From JAGPUQ01 sp036961295 (GTDB lineage: Bacteria; Pseudomonadota; Gammaproteobacteria; Pseudomonadales; Porticoccaceae), in assembly GCA_036961295.1 (NCBI GenBank), contig JBALVX010000003.1:1-64000 (forward strand): 64,000 nt of DNA, read 5' to 3'. A program made the position numbers and the translations under genes. The notes below the pieces were generated by a model. That model was not told where the DNA came from. It saw nothing but the letters and a program-made list of their open reading frames with translations, and did not search any database. The first letter of the stretch is position 1; the number at the start of each line of letters is the position of its first letter. This document shows, in pieces, positions 25,686 to 33,469 of this stretch.

Positions 25686-26489
25686 TTAACGAATACGCCG
25701 AAGATAACCGTCTGGCGCGACGGTTATCAATAATTTATTTTGAATACTTTTATCAATTTCAAATTCACTATGTGTTTTAAGGTATTCCCATACCGCCGTT
25801 TTGGGGTTATCGCCCGGCCCCCACGGACGATCTGGAAACATCTCTGCCGGCATATCTTCCACAACGGTATCGAATACCACACAATAACTGCCTATGCTCG
25901 TGAGCGGAGCATAGGTTTCCAGCTCGGCTAAAACATGTTCATGAGTATGATTGGAATCAAGGCTTACTAATATTTTCCTATAATTCTTCGAGTATTTATG
26001 TACTTGCGCTATAACATCTTCAGCTATCGATGAACCTTCAATCATATCTATCCGATTCGCCATTGGATGCTCTTCAATCGCAGCTCGATTATGCGCCCTA
26101 ATATCAATATCAATACCCAAAACACGCCGCTTTGGCTTGCGGGGATCGAGCATTTCGTTTTTTTCAACGGCCTCACAGTAATCCAACATCGCGAGCAACG
26201 AGGCATTCATTATCAGTGAACCACCATGAGCGATGCCAGTTTCGATAATAAGGTCGGGCTTAACCGACCAAATCAGCTCCTGCATTGCCACCATATCTTG
26301 AGGATATTGAATAATCGGACGACCAAGACAAGAAAAATTATATGTGTATTTATAATTTGCCGTTTCGTTCATCCATTTAACGGAATTTTCCCATAGCTGA
26401 TGGTTACCTCCAATTTCTTCGATACGCAGGGACACTTCTCTTTCGAAATTCTTTAAAGGTGATTCTGTATCCATAAAATTCTCTGCCAT
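25686..26489 (-). CDS. CmcI-like methyltransferase (cephalosporin hydroxylase family)
   Basis: The 267-residue protein belongs to the CmcI/rhamnosyl O-methyltransferase group. It has the SAM-binding IIETGIAHGGSLIMNASLL (about 80-98), VLGIDIDIRAHNR (acidic loop), MIEGSSI, and the metal-site-like SLDSNHTHEHVLAEL (about 176-190). Members O-methylate sugars in polysaccharide or glycolipid clusters. It is first in the run ending at 17588. The 26490-26742 interval upstream contains a 12-bp palindrome CATGCTAGCATG (26568-26579) and probably the promoter for this half of the cluster, with no gene. Confidence 0.85.
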   Translation of the reverse strand: MAENFMDTESPLKNFEREVSLRIEEIGGNHQLWENSVKWMNETANYKYTYNFSCLGRPIIQYPQDMVAMQELIWSVKPDLIIETGIAHGGSLIMNASLLAMLDYCEAVEKNEMLDPRKPKRRVLGIDIDIRAHNRAAIEEHPMANRIDMIEGSSIAEDVIAQVHKYSKNYRKILVSLDSNHTHEHVLAELETYAPLTSIGSYCVVFDTVVEDMPAEMFPDRPWGPGDNPKTAVWEYLKTHSEFEIDKSIQNKLLITVAPDGYLRRIR

Positions 26490-26567
26490 TAATACATGTT
26501 AAACTTTATTCCTATTTTCAATAAAAACGTCTGCCTTGGTTACTTTTGACGATAAAAGAAAAACAAT

Positions 26568-26579
26568 CATGCTAGCATG
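26568..26579. promoter_or_regulatory. 12-bp palindrome in the gap between the two sugar-gene blocks
   Basis: CATGCTAGCATG is a perfect palindrome 79 bases upstream of the CmcI-like start, within a 253-base gap that is the largest in the sugar cluster. It may be an operator. No clear sigma-70 hexamers could be fixed. Confidence 0.25.
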
Positions 26580-26742
26580 CTACTTACACACAGCCCTTTC
26601 ACGTCTTTTTAACGAAAGAGAGAATCCCGCCCTTACAACCTAGAAAGGGAATCAACATCACCACAGCCGCCTAAGCACGCACGATTTTATCATCAATTGC
26701 ACTATTCAAAATATCTGGAACTTTTGTTTACGAGTTCTATTT

Positions 26743-27390
26743 TCAATATGGCGGCGATATAGTTCTAATAATTCTTCCTGGATTCCCAACAATTACGGAA
26801 TAGTCAGGGACGTCTTTATTCACTACCGTACCGGCACCCACAGAAACCCAATTGCCAATTTTTATTCGGGGAAGTATGGTTGCGTTTGTCCCGATAAAAC
26901 ATCCCTGCCCGATGTCGCAACAGCCGGAAATACTGACTGCATGTGCAATAAAGGTATCACTAGAAATTAGTGTCTCATGCCCAATCAGACTGCCCATATG
27001 AATACTACAATTATTCTTTATTTTTACACCGGCCTGTATTATCACGCCTTCCTGAAAATAGTTACCCAACCCTAGCTCGACCAAAGCTAAGTCAACACTC
27101 GGGTGTATAAAATTACCCAGCAATCCTCCAAAATTTATTATGTCTTGCGTTGTTTTATATCTTAAAATCGAATCTCTCGTTATCAAATTTACAAACCTTA
27201 CATTATTCGATTTCAACTCCTTTACTTTGTTACTGCCTCCCAATATTGGATATCCGTGAAAATATTTGCCATGCAATTTTTTCTCATTATCCAGAAACCC
27301 GCCCACCTCGAACGATGGTACTGATTTTTCCAGCGCATGAATCATACGAATTGTTTCTGGGTTAGACGCTCCTAAAAAAAAATATTTCAT
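26743..27390 (-). CDS. PglD/NeuD-type sugar O/N-acyltransferase
   Basis: The 215-residue protein has an N-terminal Rossmann-like sugar-nucleotide-binding half (MKYFFLGASNPETIRMI, then GGFLDNEKK) and a C-terminal left-handed beta-helix of hexapeptide repeats (IKIGNWVSVGAGTVVNKDVPD). SIHMGSLIGHETLISSDTFI carries the conserved catalytic-type His. PglD members acetylate UDP-4-amino sugars. It is the last gene of a block with a DegT aminotransferase nine bases away, so acylating that enzyme's amino sugar product is the natural inference. Confidence 0.88.
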   Translation of the reverse strand: MKYFFLGASNPETIRMIHALEKSVPSFEVGGFLDNEKKLHGKYFHGYPILGGSNKVKELKSNNVRFVNLITRDSILRYKTTQDIINFGGLLGNFIHPSVDLALVELGLGNYFQEGVIIQAGVKIKNNCSIHMGSLIGHETLISSDTFIAHAVSISGCCDIGQGCFIGTNATILPRIKIGNWVSVGAGTVVNKDVPDYSVIVGNPGRIIRTISPPY

Positions 27391-27399
27391 ATCTTTAAC

Positions 27400-28515
27400 C
27401 TACCCCTTAATCAGACTGCTTTTTATTATCAATCCAACTCTCTCTATCTCCTGATCCGTCAAATCGTGATAGCTAGGGAGGTTGATGGCCCTGTTAGGAA
27501 TATCCCACGCATTTAGATTACCAAGCCTATCATCAAACATCGGCAAGCTTGATAGGGGATAAAAAAAACTCCTCGCGTCTACGTTTTTTTTACTAAACAA
27601 AACTTGTAGTTTTCCACGTACAACCCCAGTAGATTTTTCGAAAACAACTGTCGGCATCCAATAACCATTAATTGTTCCTTTTTTTTCGGGATTCATACTA
27701 AAGCCAGAAATATCGTGCAATCCAGCTTGATAAGCTTGGAAAATCTGTCTTTTACGACTCACCAGGTCATCAATGCGCTCCATTTGGCCACAACCTATGG
27801 CTGCTTGAATATTGGACATTTTATATTTAAACCCAATGTTATCTGGCCAAAACTGTTTGGCTTGTCCTTTCGCCCTACCGTGATTGGATAAGGCAAGTAC
27901 TTTTTCATGTAGCGCAGGATTATTGGTAATAAACATACCACCCTCACCCGTAGTTAGTGTTTTTGTGCCATGAAACGAGAAAGTGCCAAATTGCCCTAAA
28001 GTTCCGGCATGATGATCGTGCCAATATGAGCCTATGGCTTCAGCCGCATCCTCTATAACTGGAATGCCATACTTCTCCCCAATCGCCAACAATTTATCCA
28101 TCTCGCAGAGATTGCCATAAATATGAACGGCCAAAATTGCTTTTGTTTTATCAGTAATAGCATCCTCAACTCTTGCAGGATCTACACACCATGTGTCTGG
28201 TAAAATATCTACAAATATAGGTTTTGCACCCAGGTAAGTAATCGGCGCGGCAGAAGCAATCCAGTTGGTATCCGCAAGTATTACTTCATCATCGAGACCG
28301 ATTCCTAATGCTGCCAACCCCATGTGAATGGCACCCGTACAACTAGAGGTTGCTATGGCATATTTAGAACCCGTGAATTCTTTGAATTTGGTCTCAAATT
28401 TCTCAATATACTCATAACACTTATCACCCCACCCATTGCGTGCAGCATCTGTCGCATACCCAACTTCTAATTCAGTAATTGAAGGCTTCGTATAATAAAT
28501 TTTTGTATTACTCAT
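27400..28515 (-). CDS. DegT/DnrJ/EryC1/StrS sugar aminotransferase
   Basis: A PLP enzyme that transaminates a keto-sugar nucleotide. The start is taken at ATG 28515 (MSNTKIYYTKPSITELEVGY), overlapping the methyltransferase stop as ATGA; the longer frame has an atypical N terminus. The cofactor Lys lies in FSFHGTKTLTTGEGGMF, and ATSSCTGAIHMGLAALGIG binds the phosphate. Lys at that position shows it is a true aminotransferase. The CDP-sugar dehydrase RfbH has His there, although RfbF and RfbG upstream would make RfbH the expected partner. At 371 residues the length is normal. Confidence 0.92.
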   Translation of the reverse strand: MSNTKIYYTKPSITELEVGYATDAARNGWGDKCYEYIEKFETKFKEFTGSKYAIATSSCTGAIHMGLAALGIGLDDEVILADTNWIASAAPITYLGAKPIFVDILPDTWCVDPARVEDAITDKTKAILAVHIYGNLCEMDKLLAIGEKYGIPVIEDAAEAIGSYWHDHHAGTLGQFGTFSFHGTKTLTTGEGGMFITNNPALHEKVLALSNHGRAKGQAKQFWPDNIGFKYKMSNIQAAIGCGQMERIDDLVSRKRQIFQAYQAGLHDISGFSMNPEKKGTINGYWMPTVVFEKSTGVVRGKLQVLFSKKNVDARSFFYPLSSLPMFDDRLGNLNAWDIPNRAINLPSYHDLTDQEIERVGLIIKSSLIKG

Positions 28516-29738
28516 ATAATCTCTAAAACAGGAACTGAGGTAACGAACTGACCACCCCATTCTCTTATATATGAAAGCTGATCAGAAATTTCTGTCTTTA
28601 AATTCCAGGGCAAAATAATCACATAATCGGGTTTGATTTGCTTTAACTTTCCTTCATCAAAAACAGGTATTCGGGAACCTGGTAAAAATTTATTTTGCTT
28701 AGCGGGGTTACGATCTACAACATAAGGCAATAAATCAGCGCGCAACCCAGCATAATTAAGTAAGGTATTTCCCTTCGCTGCCGCCCCATACCCCGCAACA
28801 GATTTTCCTGCTTTATTAGCTTCAATTAGAAACGACAAAAAATCATTTTTAATCTTATTAGCTTTTTCCTGAAATCCGGTGTAGTACTCAGAAGTAGTCA
28901 TACCTGCTTTTGCTTCTCTAGCTAATAATTCCGCTACACTCTTACTTGGAGCGCGGACACCTAAATCCATGCGTTGCGCGTATACACGCAAGCTGCCGCC
29001 ATGGCTTGGTAATTCCTCCACGTCAAAAACGCTCAACCCATTATGCTCAAAAATTCTCTTAGTAGCTGTCAAGGAAAGATAGGAATAATGCTCATGATAT
29101 ATCGTATCAAATTGATTTTCAGACACTAGGCGTAAAAGATGAGGAAATTCAAAAGTCGCGATACCCGTCGGTTTTAGCAGCCGTGAGAACCCCGCGACAA
29201 AATCATTAATGTCGGGCACATGGGCTAACACATTGTTCGCCGCGATCAAGTCGGCTTGTTTACCATTTGCCACTAACTCTTCAGCCAACTTAACACCAAA
29301 AAAGTCTTCTACAATCTCTATTCCCTTAGCACGAGCGGCCGCTGCGGTGCTGGCGGTTGGCTCTATCCCCAAGCAGGGGATTCCTTGCGCCCGGGCATAT
29401 TGCAGTAGATAACCATCATTCGCAGCCACTTCGACGATAAGTGACTGCGCACCTAAACCAAACCTCTTTGCCATATCGGCAACATAGCGTTCTGCGTGCT
29501 CTAACCAGGTGGTCGAAAATGAACTGAAGTAGGCGTATTCCGCAGAAAATAATTCGTCCGCGCTCGCATAATCTTCCGTCTGAACTAGCCAGCACTCTGT
29601 GCAAACCAGCACTCGTAATGGAAAATATTTTTCTGGTGCGTTCAGTGTTTTCTCGGTCAAATAAGCATTAGATGGTGGAGATGAACCTAGGTCCATCAAC
29701 GACAAACTCAGCTCGGCCTGGCAATGACGACATTTCAC
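28512..29738 (-). CDS. sugar C-methyltransferase (TylC3/NovU type)
   Basis: The 408-residue protein has the three-part layout of NDP-sugar C-methyltransferases. There is an N-terminal zinc-binding domain with CRHCQAEL and LVCTECWLVQ cysteines, a SAM-binding core (LIVEVAANDGYLLQYARAQG, about 94-113), and a C-terminal domain with GYGAAAKGNTLLNYAGL (about 317-333) and the late YVVDRNPAKQNKFLPGS. Known members methylate C3 of 4-keto-6-deoxy sugars, as in mycarose. It lies between a 3,5-epimerase-like gene and an aminotransferase, which fits a branched sugar route. Confidence 0.92.
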   Translation of the reverse strand: MKCRHCQAELSLSLMDLGSSPPSNAYLTEKTLNAPEKYFPLRVLVCTECWLVQTEDYASADELFSAEYAYFSSFSTTWLEHAERYVADMAKRFGLGAQSLIVEVAANDGYLLQYARAQGIPCLGIEPTASTAAAARAKGIEIVEDFFGVKLAEELVANGKQADLIAANNVLAHVPDINDFVAGFSRLLKPTGIATFEFPHLLRLVSENQFDTIYHEHYSYLSLTATKRIFEHNGLSVFDVEELPSHGGSLRVYAQRMDLGVRAPSKSVAELLAREAKAGMTTSEYYTGFQEKANKIKNDFLSFLIEANKAGKSVAGYGAAAKGNTLLNYAGLRADLLPYVVDRNPAKQNKFLPGSRIPVFDEGKLKQIKPDYVIILPWNLKTEISDQLSYIREWGGQFVTSVPVLEII

Positions 29739-30295
29739 AATACAAGCCCTTCAAAATCTCTTTCTATCAATTTGTGATTGCGGTCTTTTTCAGACATATC
29801 AGTAATGGCAATGGGCCAGGCTATATTAAGCAGCGGATCCGTAGCATTTAATGCGCCTTCGCGCTCGGGATGGTAGGCCGCGGTATGCAGATAAATTAAT
29901 TCACAATTTTCCGTCACAGCCTGAAATCCATGGGCAAACCCTTCTGGGATAAGAAGACTCATGCGGTTTGTAGCTGATAGCAACTCCCCATGCCACTGCA
30001 AGAAGGTAGGGGAGTCTCGACGAAGATCAACCGCAATATCAAAGACCTCACCTTGCAAGCAACTCACTAACTTGACTTCGGCTTGAGGTGGATATTGAAA
30101 ATGTAACCCTCTCACAGTGCCTTTGTCACTGGTAAATGTATGATTGACCTGTGCAATAGGCTTAGTAAATCCGGCCTTGCCAAATTGCTCCGCACAGTAG
30201 AGTCTCGATAAAAAACCACGCTGGTCTTCTACCGCCGTCCTTTTCACTATCGTCAGACCTTTCAGGTCTGTAGAAACAAAATCAAATCGGCTCAT
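29735..30295 (-). CDS. RmlC-like 3,5-epimerase (cupin)
   Basis: The 186-residue cupin matches dTDP-4-dehydrorhamnose 3,5-epimerase and its relatives. It has QVNHTFTSDKGTVRGLHFQY with the active His (VRGLHFQ, about 64-70), VFDIAVDLRRDSPTFLQWHG, and LLIPEGFAHGFQ with a metal- or substrate-side His. In the sugar nucleotide context here, with glucose-1-phosphate cytidylyltransferase and CDP-glucose dehydratase upstream, it probably acts on CDP-4-keto-6-deoxyglucose and not a dTDP-sugar. It overlaps its neighbours by four bases on each side. Confidence 0.9.
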   Translation of the reverse strand: MSRFDFVSTDLKGLTIVKRTAVEDQRGFLSRLYCAEQFGKAGFTKPIAQVNHTFTSDKGTVRGLHFQYPPQAEVKLVSCLQGEVFDIAVDLRRDSPTFLQWHGELLSATNRMSLLIPEGFAHGFQAVTENCELIYLHTAAYHPEREGALNATDPLLNIAWPIAITDMSEKDRNHKLIERDFEGLVL

Positions 30296-31377
30296 CCCGG
30301 GCTAATCTTAATTGTATTTTGATATTGATCAATTTGATCCAGCGAAAATTCCTTCATATTATTTCCAGCCTTCCATGCCTGATGCCATTCCACGGTTTTT
30401 CCCAGCGCAGTGTGTAACGGCCATTGAGCTTGCCAATTCAACTGAGCTCTTGCCTTACTGCTATCTAATTTTAAATAATTTGCTTCATATGGCTGCCCGG
30501 AATTGTTGCACTGCCATTTTACATCCACACCTATTTCCACTAGTCGGTCAATAATCCAGCTCACTGAACGCGCATCTTCATCGCTCGGACCAAAGTTCCA
30601 CCCTTCGGCAAAAGACTCGCCGTAAGTAAATAAACTTTCGGCCAGCCGAAGATAGCCAGAAAGCGGATCCAACACATGCTGCCAGGGGCGTGTTGATTGC
30701 GGGGACCGAATATCCAGCGTTATACCAGCGTCCATCGCGCGTAAAAAATCAGGAATCAATCGATCTTTGGCCCAATCACCGCCGCCAACAACATTCCCAG
30801 CGCGGGCTGTGGCTAACGCGATACCTGCCGACTCTAAAAATGAACGTCGATATGCGGCGCTTACCAGTTCAGAGCACCCTTTACTACTGGAATAGGGATC
30901 AAAGCCACCCATAGCGTCGTCTTCACGATACCCCCGTCGCCACTCGCGATTCTCGTAACATTTGTCAGTTGTGACGTTTACCACTGCTTTAACACCTGGA
31001 GTAGCTCGCACAGATTCAAGCACATGCACTACGCCCATCACGTTTACTTCGTATGTTTCCACTGGTTGATCATATGAATAACGCACTAAAGGCTGAGCAG
31101 CCAGGTGAAATACAATTTCAGGGCGAGCAGCCTGCATGACATCACGAAGCTTTTCCATATCGCGGATATCTGCTATCTCGCTGCTCGCCATACGTTTACT
31201 AACATCTGCCACAGTAAAAAAATTAGTTTCGGTCGACGGGTTTAACGCGTAACCATGAACTTCCGCTCCCATAGATTGCAACCATAGCGACAACCACCCT
31301 CCCTTGAAACCGGTATGCCCGGTTAGAAAGACTCGTTTACCTCGCCAGAAATCAGGAGTCACAACCACGTTTTCCAC
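30292..31377 (-). CDS. rfbG: RfbG, CDP-glucose 4,6-dehydratase
   Basis: An SDR enzyme converting CDP-glucose to CDP-4-keto-6-deoxyglucose. The 361-residue protein starts FWRGKRVFLTGHTGFKGGWL (NAD loop, about 10-29), has VVNVTTDKCYENREW and PYSSSKGCSELV with the YxxxK pair, and ATARAGNVVGGGDWAKDRLIPD, all diagnostic of CDP-glucose 4,6-dehydratase. It overlaps the cytidylyltransferase gene by 19 bases, so the two steps are coupled. Confidence 0.96.
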   Translation of the reverse strand: MENVVVTPDFWRGKRVFLTGHTGFKGGWLSLWLQSMGAEVHGYALNPSTETNFFTVADVSKRMASSEIADIRDMEKLRDVMQAARPEIVFHLAAQPLVRYSYDQPVETYEVNVMGVVHVLESVRATPGVKAVVNVTTDKCYENREWRRGYREDDAMGGFDPYSSSKGCSELVSAAYRRSFLESAGIALATARAGNVVGGGDWAKDRLIPDFLRAMDAGITLDIRSPQSTRPWQHVLDPLSGYLRLAESLFTYGESFAEGWNFGPSDEDARSVSWIIDRLVEIGVDVKWQCNNSGQPYEANYLKLDSSKARAQLNWQAQWPLHTALGKTVEWHQAWKAGNNMKEFSLDQIDQYQNTIKISPG

Positions 31378-32132
31378 GGGGCCTTACCGCTTTGCCACAG
31401 ATCTTCAAGATGATTTTTGTCACGCAAGGTATCCATGGGCTGCCAAAACCCTTTGTGCTCAAAAGCCATTAGATCACCTTGAGACGCTAGTTGACGGAGC
31501 GGCTCACCCTCCCACGAGCTCGAATCACTAGTAATTAGCTCTAAAATATTTGGTGACAGTATAAAAAAACCACCATTAATCCAGCCGCCATCACCCTGAG
31601 GTTTCTCGATAAAACCCTTCACTCTCTTTCCACTCATATCCAACGCACCATATCGGCCGGGTGGCTGCACCGCAGTTACTGTAGCGAGTTTCCCATGCTG
31701 CTTATGAAATTTTATCAACTCTCCAACATCAATATCTGCCACACCATCGCCATAGGTAAAACAAAAAGCTTCTTCGTTTTCCACATAATCGGCGACGCGC
31801 TTTAATCGACCACCGGTAAGGGTATTTTCGCCAGTATCAACCAATGTGACACGCCACGGCTCGGCGTTACGCTGATGCACTTCCATTTTATTATTTTGCA
31901 TATCGAAGGTGACGTCAGACATATGTAAAAAATAATTAGCGAAATATTCTTTAATCACATAACCCTTATAGCCGCAACAAATAACAAAATCGTTGATGCC
32001 GTGAGCAGAATACACCTTCATGATATGCCAAAGTATTGGTCTACCACCAATCTCTACCATAGGCTTAGGACGAACTGAGGTTTCTTCGCTAATCCTTGTC
32101 CCCAACCCTCCTGCCAAAATAACAGCTTTCAT
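31359..32132 (-). CDS. rfbF: RfbF, glucose-1-phosphate cytidylyltransferase
   Basis: The first enzyme of the CDP-sugar route: CTP plus glucose-1-phosphate gives CDP-glucose. The 257-residue protein has the nucleotidyltransferase loop AVILAGGLGTRISEETSVRP, the signature KPMVEIGGRPILWHIMKVYS, the acidic metal site TYGDGVADID (about 130-139) and the ending FWQPMDTLRDKNHLEDLW. It is the promoter-proximal gene of the block down to 26743. The 32133-32275 gap shows no clear promoter hexamers. Confidence 0.97.
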   Translation of the reverse strand: MKAVILAGGLGTRISEETSVRPKPMVEIGGRPILWHIMKVYSAHGINDFVICCGYKGYVIKEYFANYFLHMSDVTFDMQNNKMEVHQRNAEPWRVTLVDTGENTLTGGRLKRVADYVENEEAFCFTYGDGVADIDVGELIKFHKQHGKLATVTAVQPPGRYGALDMSGKRVKGFIEKPQGDGGWINGGFFILSPNILELITSDSSSWEGEPLRQLASQGDLMAFEHKGFWQPMDTLRDKNHLEDLWQSGKAPWKTWL

Positions 32133-32275
32133 CGCCTCTCCATTTTAAATAAAACTCGAAACGCTAACTTTATAACGCTGCGCATTCAAATCCAGTCACC
32201 CATTTTTCATCATTCAATAAAACTATACAGCGTCATCAGTCAAAATAAAGTTATCAGCCTCGGGCAACGTAAAAT

Positions 32276-33316
32276 CTAGTCATTAAGCTCGATCATAAAA
32301 TCGCCTGCCACGTGAGTCTCCTCACCAGGAACAGAAAACGCGATCTTGCCCTCCACCCGGCCGTCAACAGGCTCACCAAAGATTAATTCTAAATCGTAAT
32401 TGCTGGTTACTATTTCTGTTTCTATCTTTCCAGTCTGCGGATCGCGCCAACGGTAGTGGACATGAGGGTTACCGTACCCTCCGTCCTTGGACTTTACATC
32501 AATCGTTCGCGCGGCGGGCACCTCACCTTTATCCAAAAATAAAAATAATAGCAGGCTCGGATTCAAACCCCAGCCGTCGCCCGCATAAATTGATAAAGTG
32601 TTACTCCACTCTGCGCTGGTCAATTCAACACCCATGCCCCGAATAGAGCCACTCACCTGAGCAGGTAAAACTACCGGTGCTTGGTAAGCGTGCGGTGAAG
32701 GCTCAACCATCTCTCCGGCATCTGCAATTTGCTCGAGACCCGCGCCCAAACCTTCAAAACCTTCCGCGAGACCCTCGCCCAAAGCTTGCATGCCTTGAGT
32801 CATCCCCTCCGCAAGCGCCTCGCCAACGCCGCCCATTACGCCCTGCATACCTTCGGAAAATGCTTGCCCCATCGCGCCCATTGCCATAGCAAAAACTGCA
32901 CCGAGCATATTGTTCTCGGTGAGCTGCTGATCCACTTTCCACGCGCCGCCAATCTTAACCAACTGGGTATCAAAATTGATCTCGCCCAACGTGGGAGTGG
33001 CTTTAGTGGCATCGGCAGTCGGTACAACCGTAGTCGGCACACGGGCGCTATCGCCTTCCACCAGAGCCGACCCAAAACGAATTTCCTCGATCTTGTCAGT
33101 CTCAAATTGAGCTTTACCAAATCCAGTGCTGCTGGTTGATGTTTCGCTCTCTACAATCCATTGCTCTGCAGCGGCCGCATCACCGGTTTTAATAGCGCTC
33201 CAATAAGACTGGGCGACGTCCGCCGGATCACCTCCCCCGCCACAGGCAAACAAGGTCAGGGACGCCAGGCAAATAACCAGGGCAAAGACACGATTGGCAA
33301 TCGTCTCGCTAAACGT
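32276..33316 (-). CDS. lipoprotein with Gly/Met-rich helix region; probable ACG start
   Basis: No named family. In frame from 33316 the N terminus reads TFSETIANRVFALVICLASL then TLFACGGGG, a complete lipoprotein signal with lipobox LFAC. No ATG, GTG or TTG opens that signal: a TAG lies four codons upstream, GGAG is seven bases before an ACG at 33314-33316, and the first ordinary candidate (TTG at 33253) would remove the signal. ACG, or ATT at 33301, is therefore the likely start. Residues about 135-200 form a repetitive segment (GEGLAEGFEGLGAGLEQIAD and the like), probably an amphipathic or membrane-interacting helix. The C-terminal half is beta-rich. It lies between rfbF and divergent leuS. 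Confidence 0.7.
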   Translation of the reverse strand, partial: TFSETIANRVFALVICLASLTLFACGGGGDPADVAQSYWSAIKTGDAAAAEQWIVESETSTSSTGFGKAQFETDKIEEIRFGSALVEGDSARVPTTVVPTADATKATPTLGEINFDTQLVKIGGAWKVDQQLTENNMLGAVFAMAMGAMGQAFSEGMQGVMGGVGEALAEGMTQGMQALGEGLAEGFEGLGAGLEQIADAGEMVEPSPHAYQAPVVLPAQVSGSIRGMGVELTSAEWSNTLSIYAGDGWGLNPSLLLFLFLDKGEVPAARTIDVKSKDGGYGNPHVHYRWRDPQTGKIETEIVTSNYDLELIFGEPVDGRVEGKIAFSVPGEETHVAGDFMIELND

Positions 33317-33469
33317 AGCTTTCTCCTACAAAGCGTTCGCGGCAGAACCTAAAACTAACAGAAGGATTGCCCTAAGGCTAGGTATGGCCTCGCGTTTCAC
33401 CTATAATTCCGCGCTTTCCTCACCACTGATTGATTACTAACGACGAGCCCTGCTTTGAACAAAAATACA

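Noticed and set aside
27400..28515. DegT-family gene as RfbH, the CDP-sugar 3-dehydrase
   Set aside because: RfbH has His where PLP aminotransferases have Lys; here the motif reads HGTKTLTTGEGG with Lys, so it is a transaminase.
26743..32132. Standard dTDP-rhamnose pathway
   Set aside because: RmlA, RmlB and RmlD are absent; only a 3,5-epimerase-like cupin is present, beside CDP-glucose enzymes.
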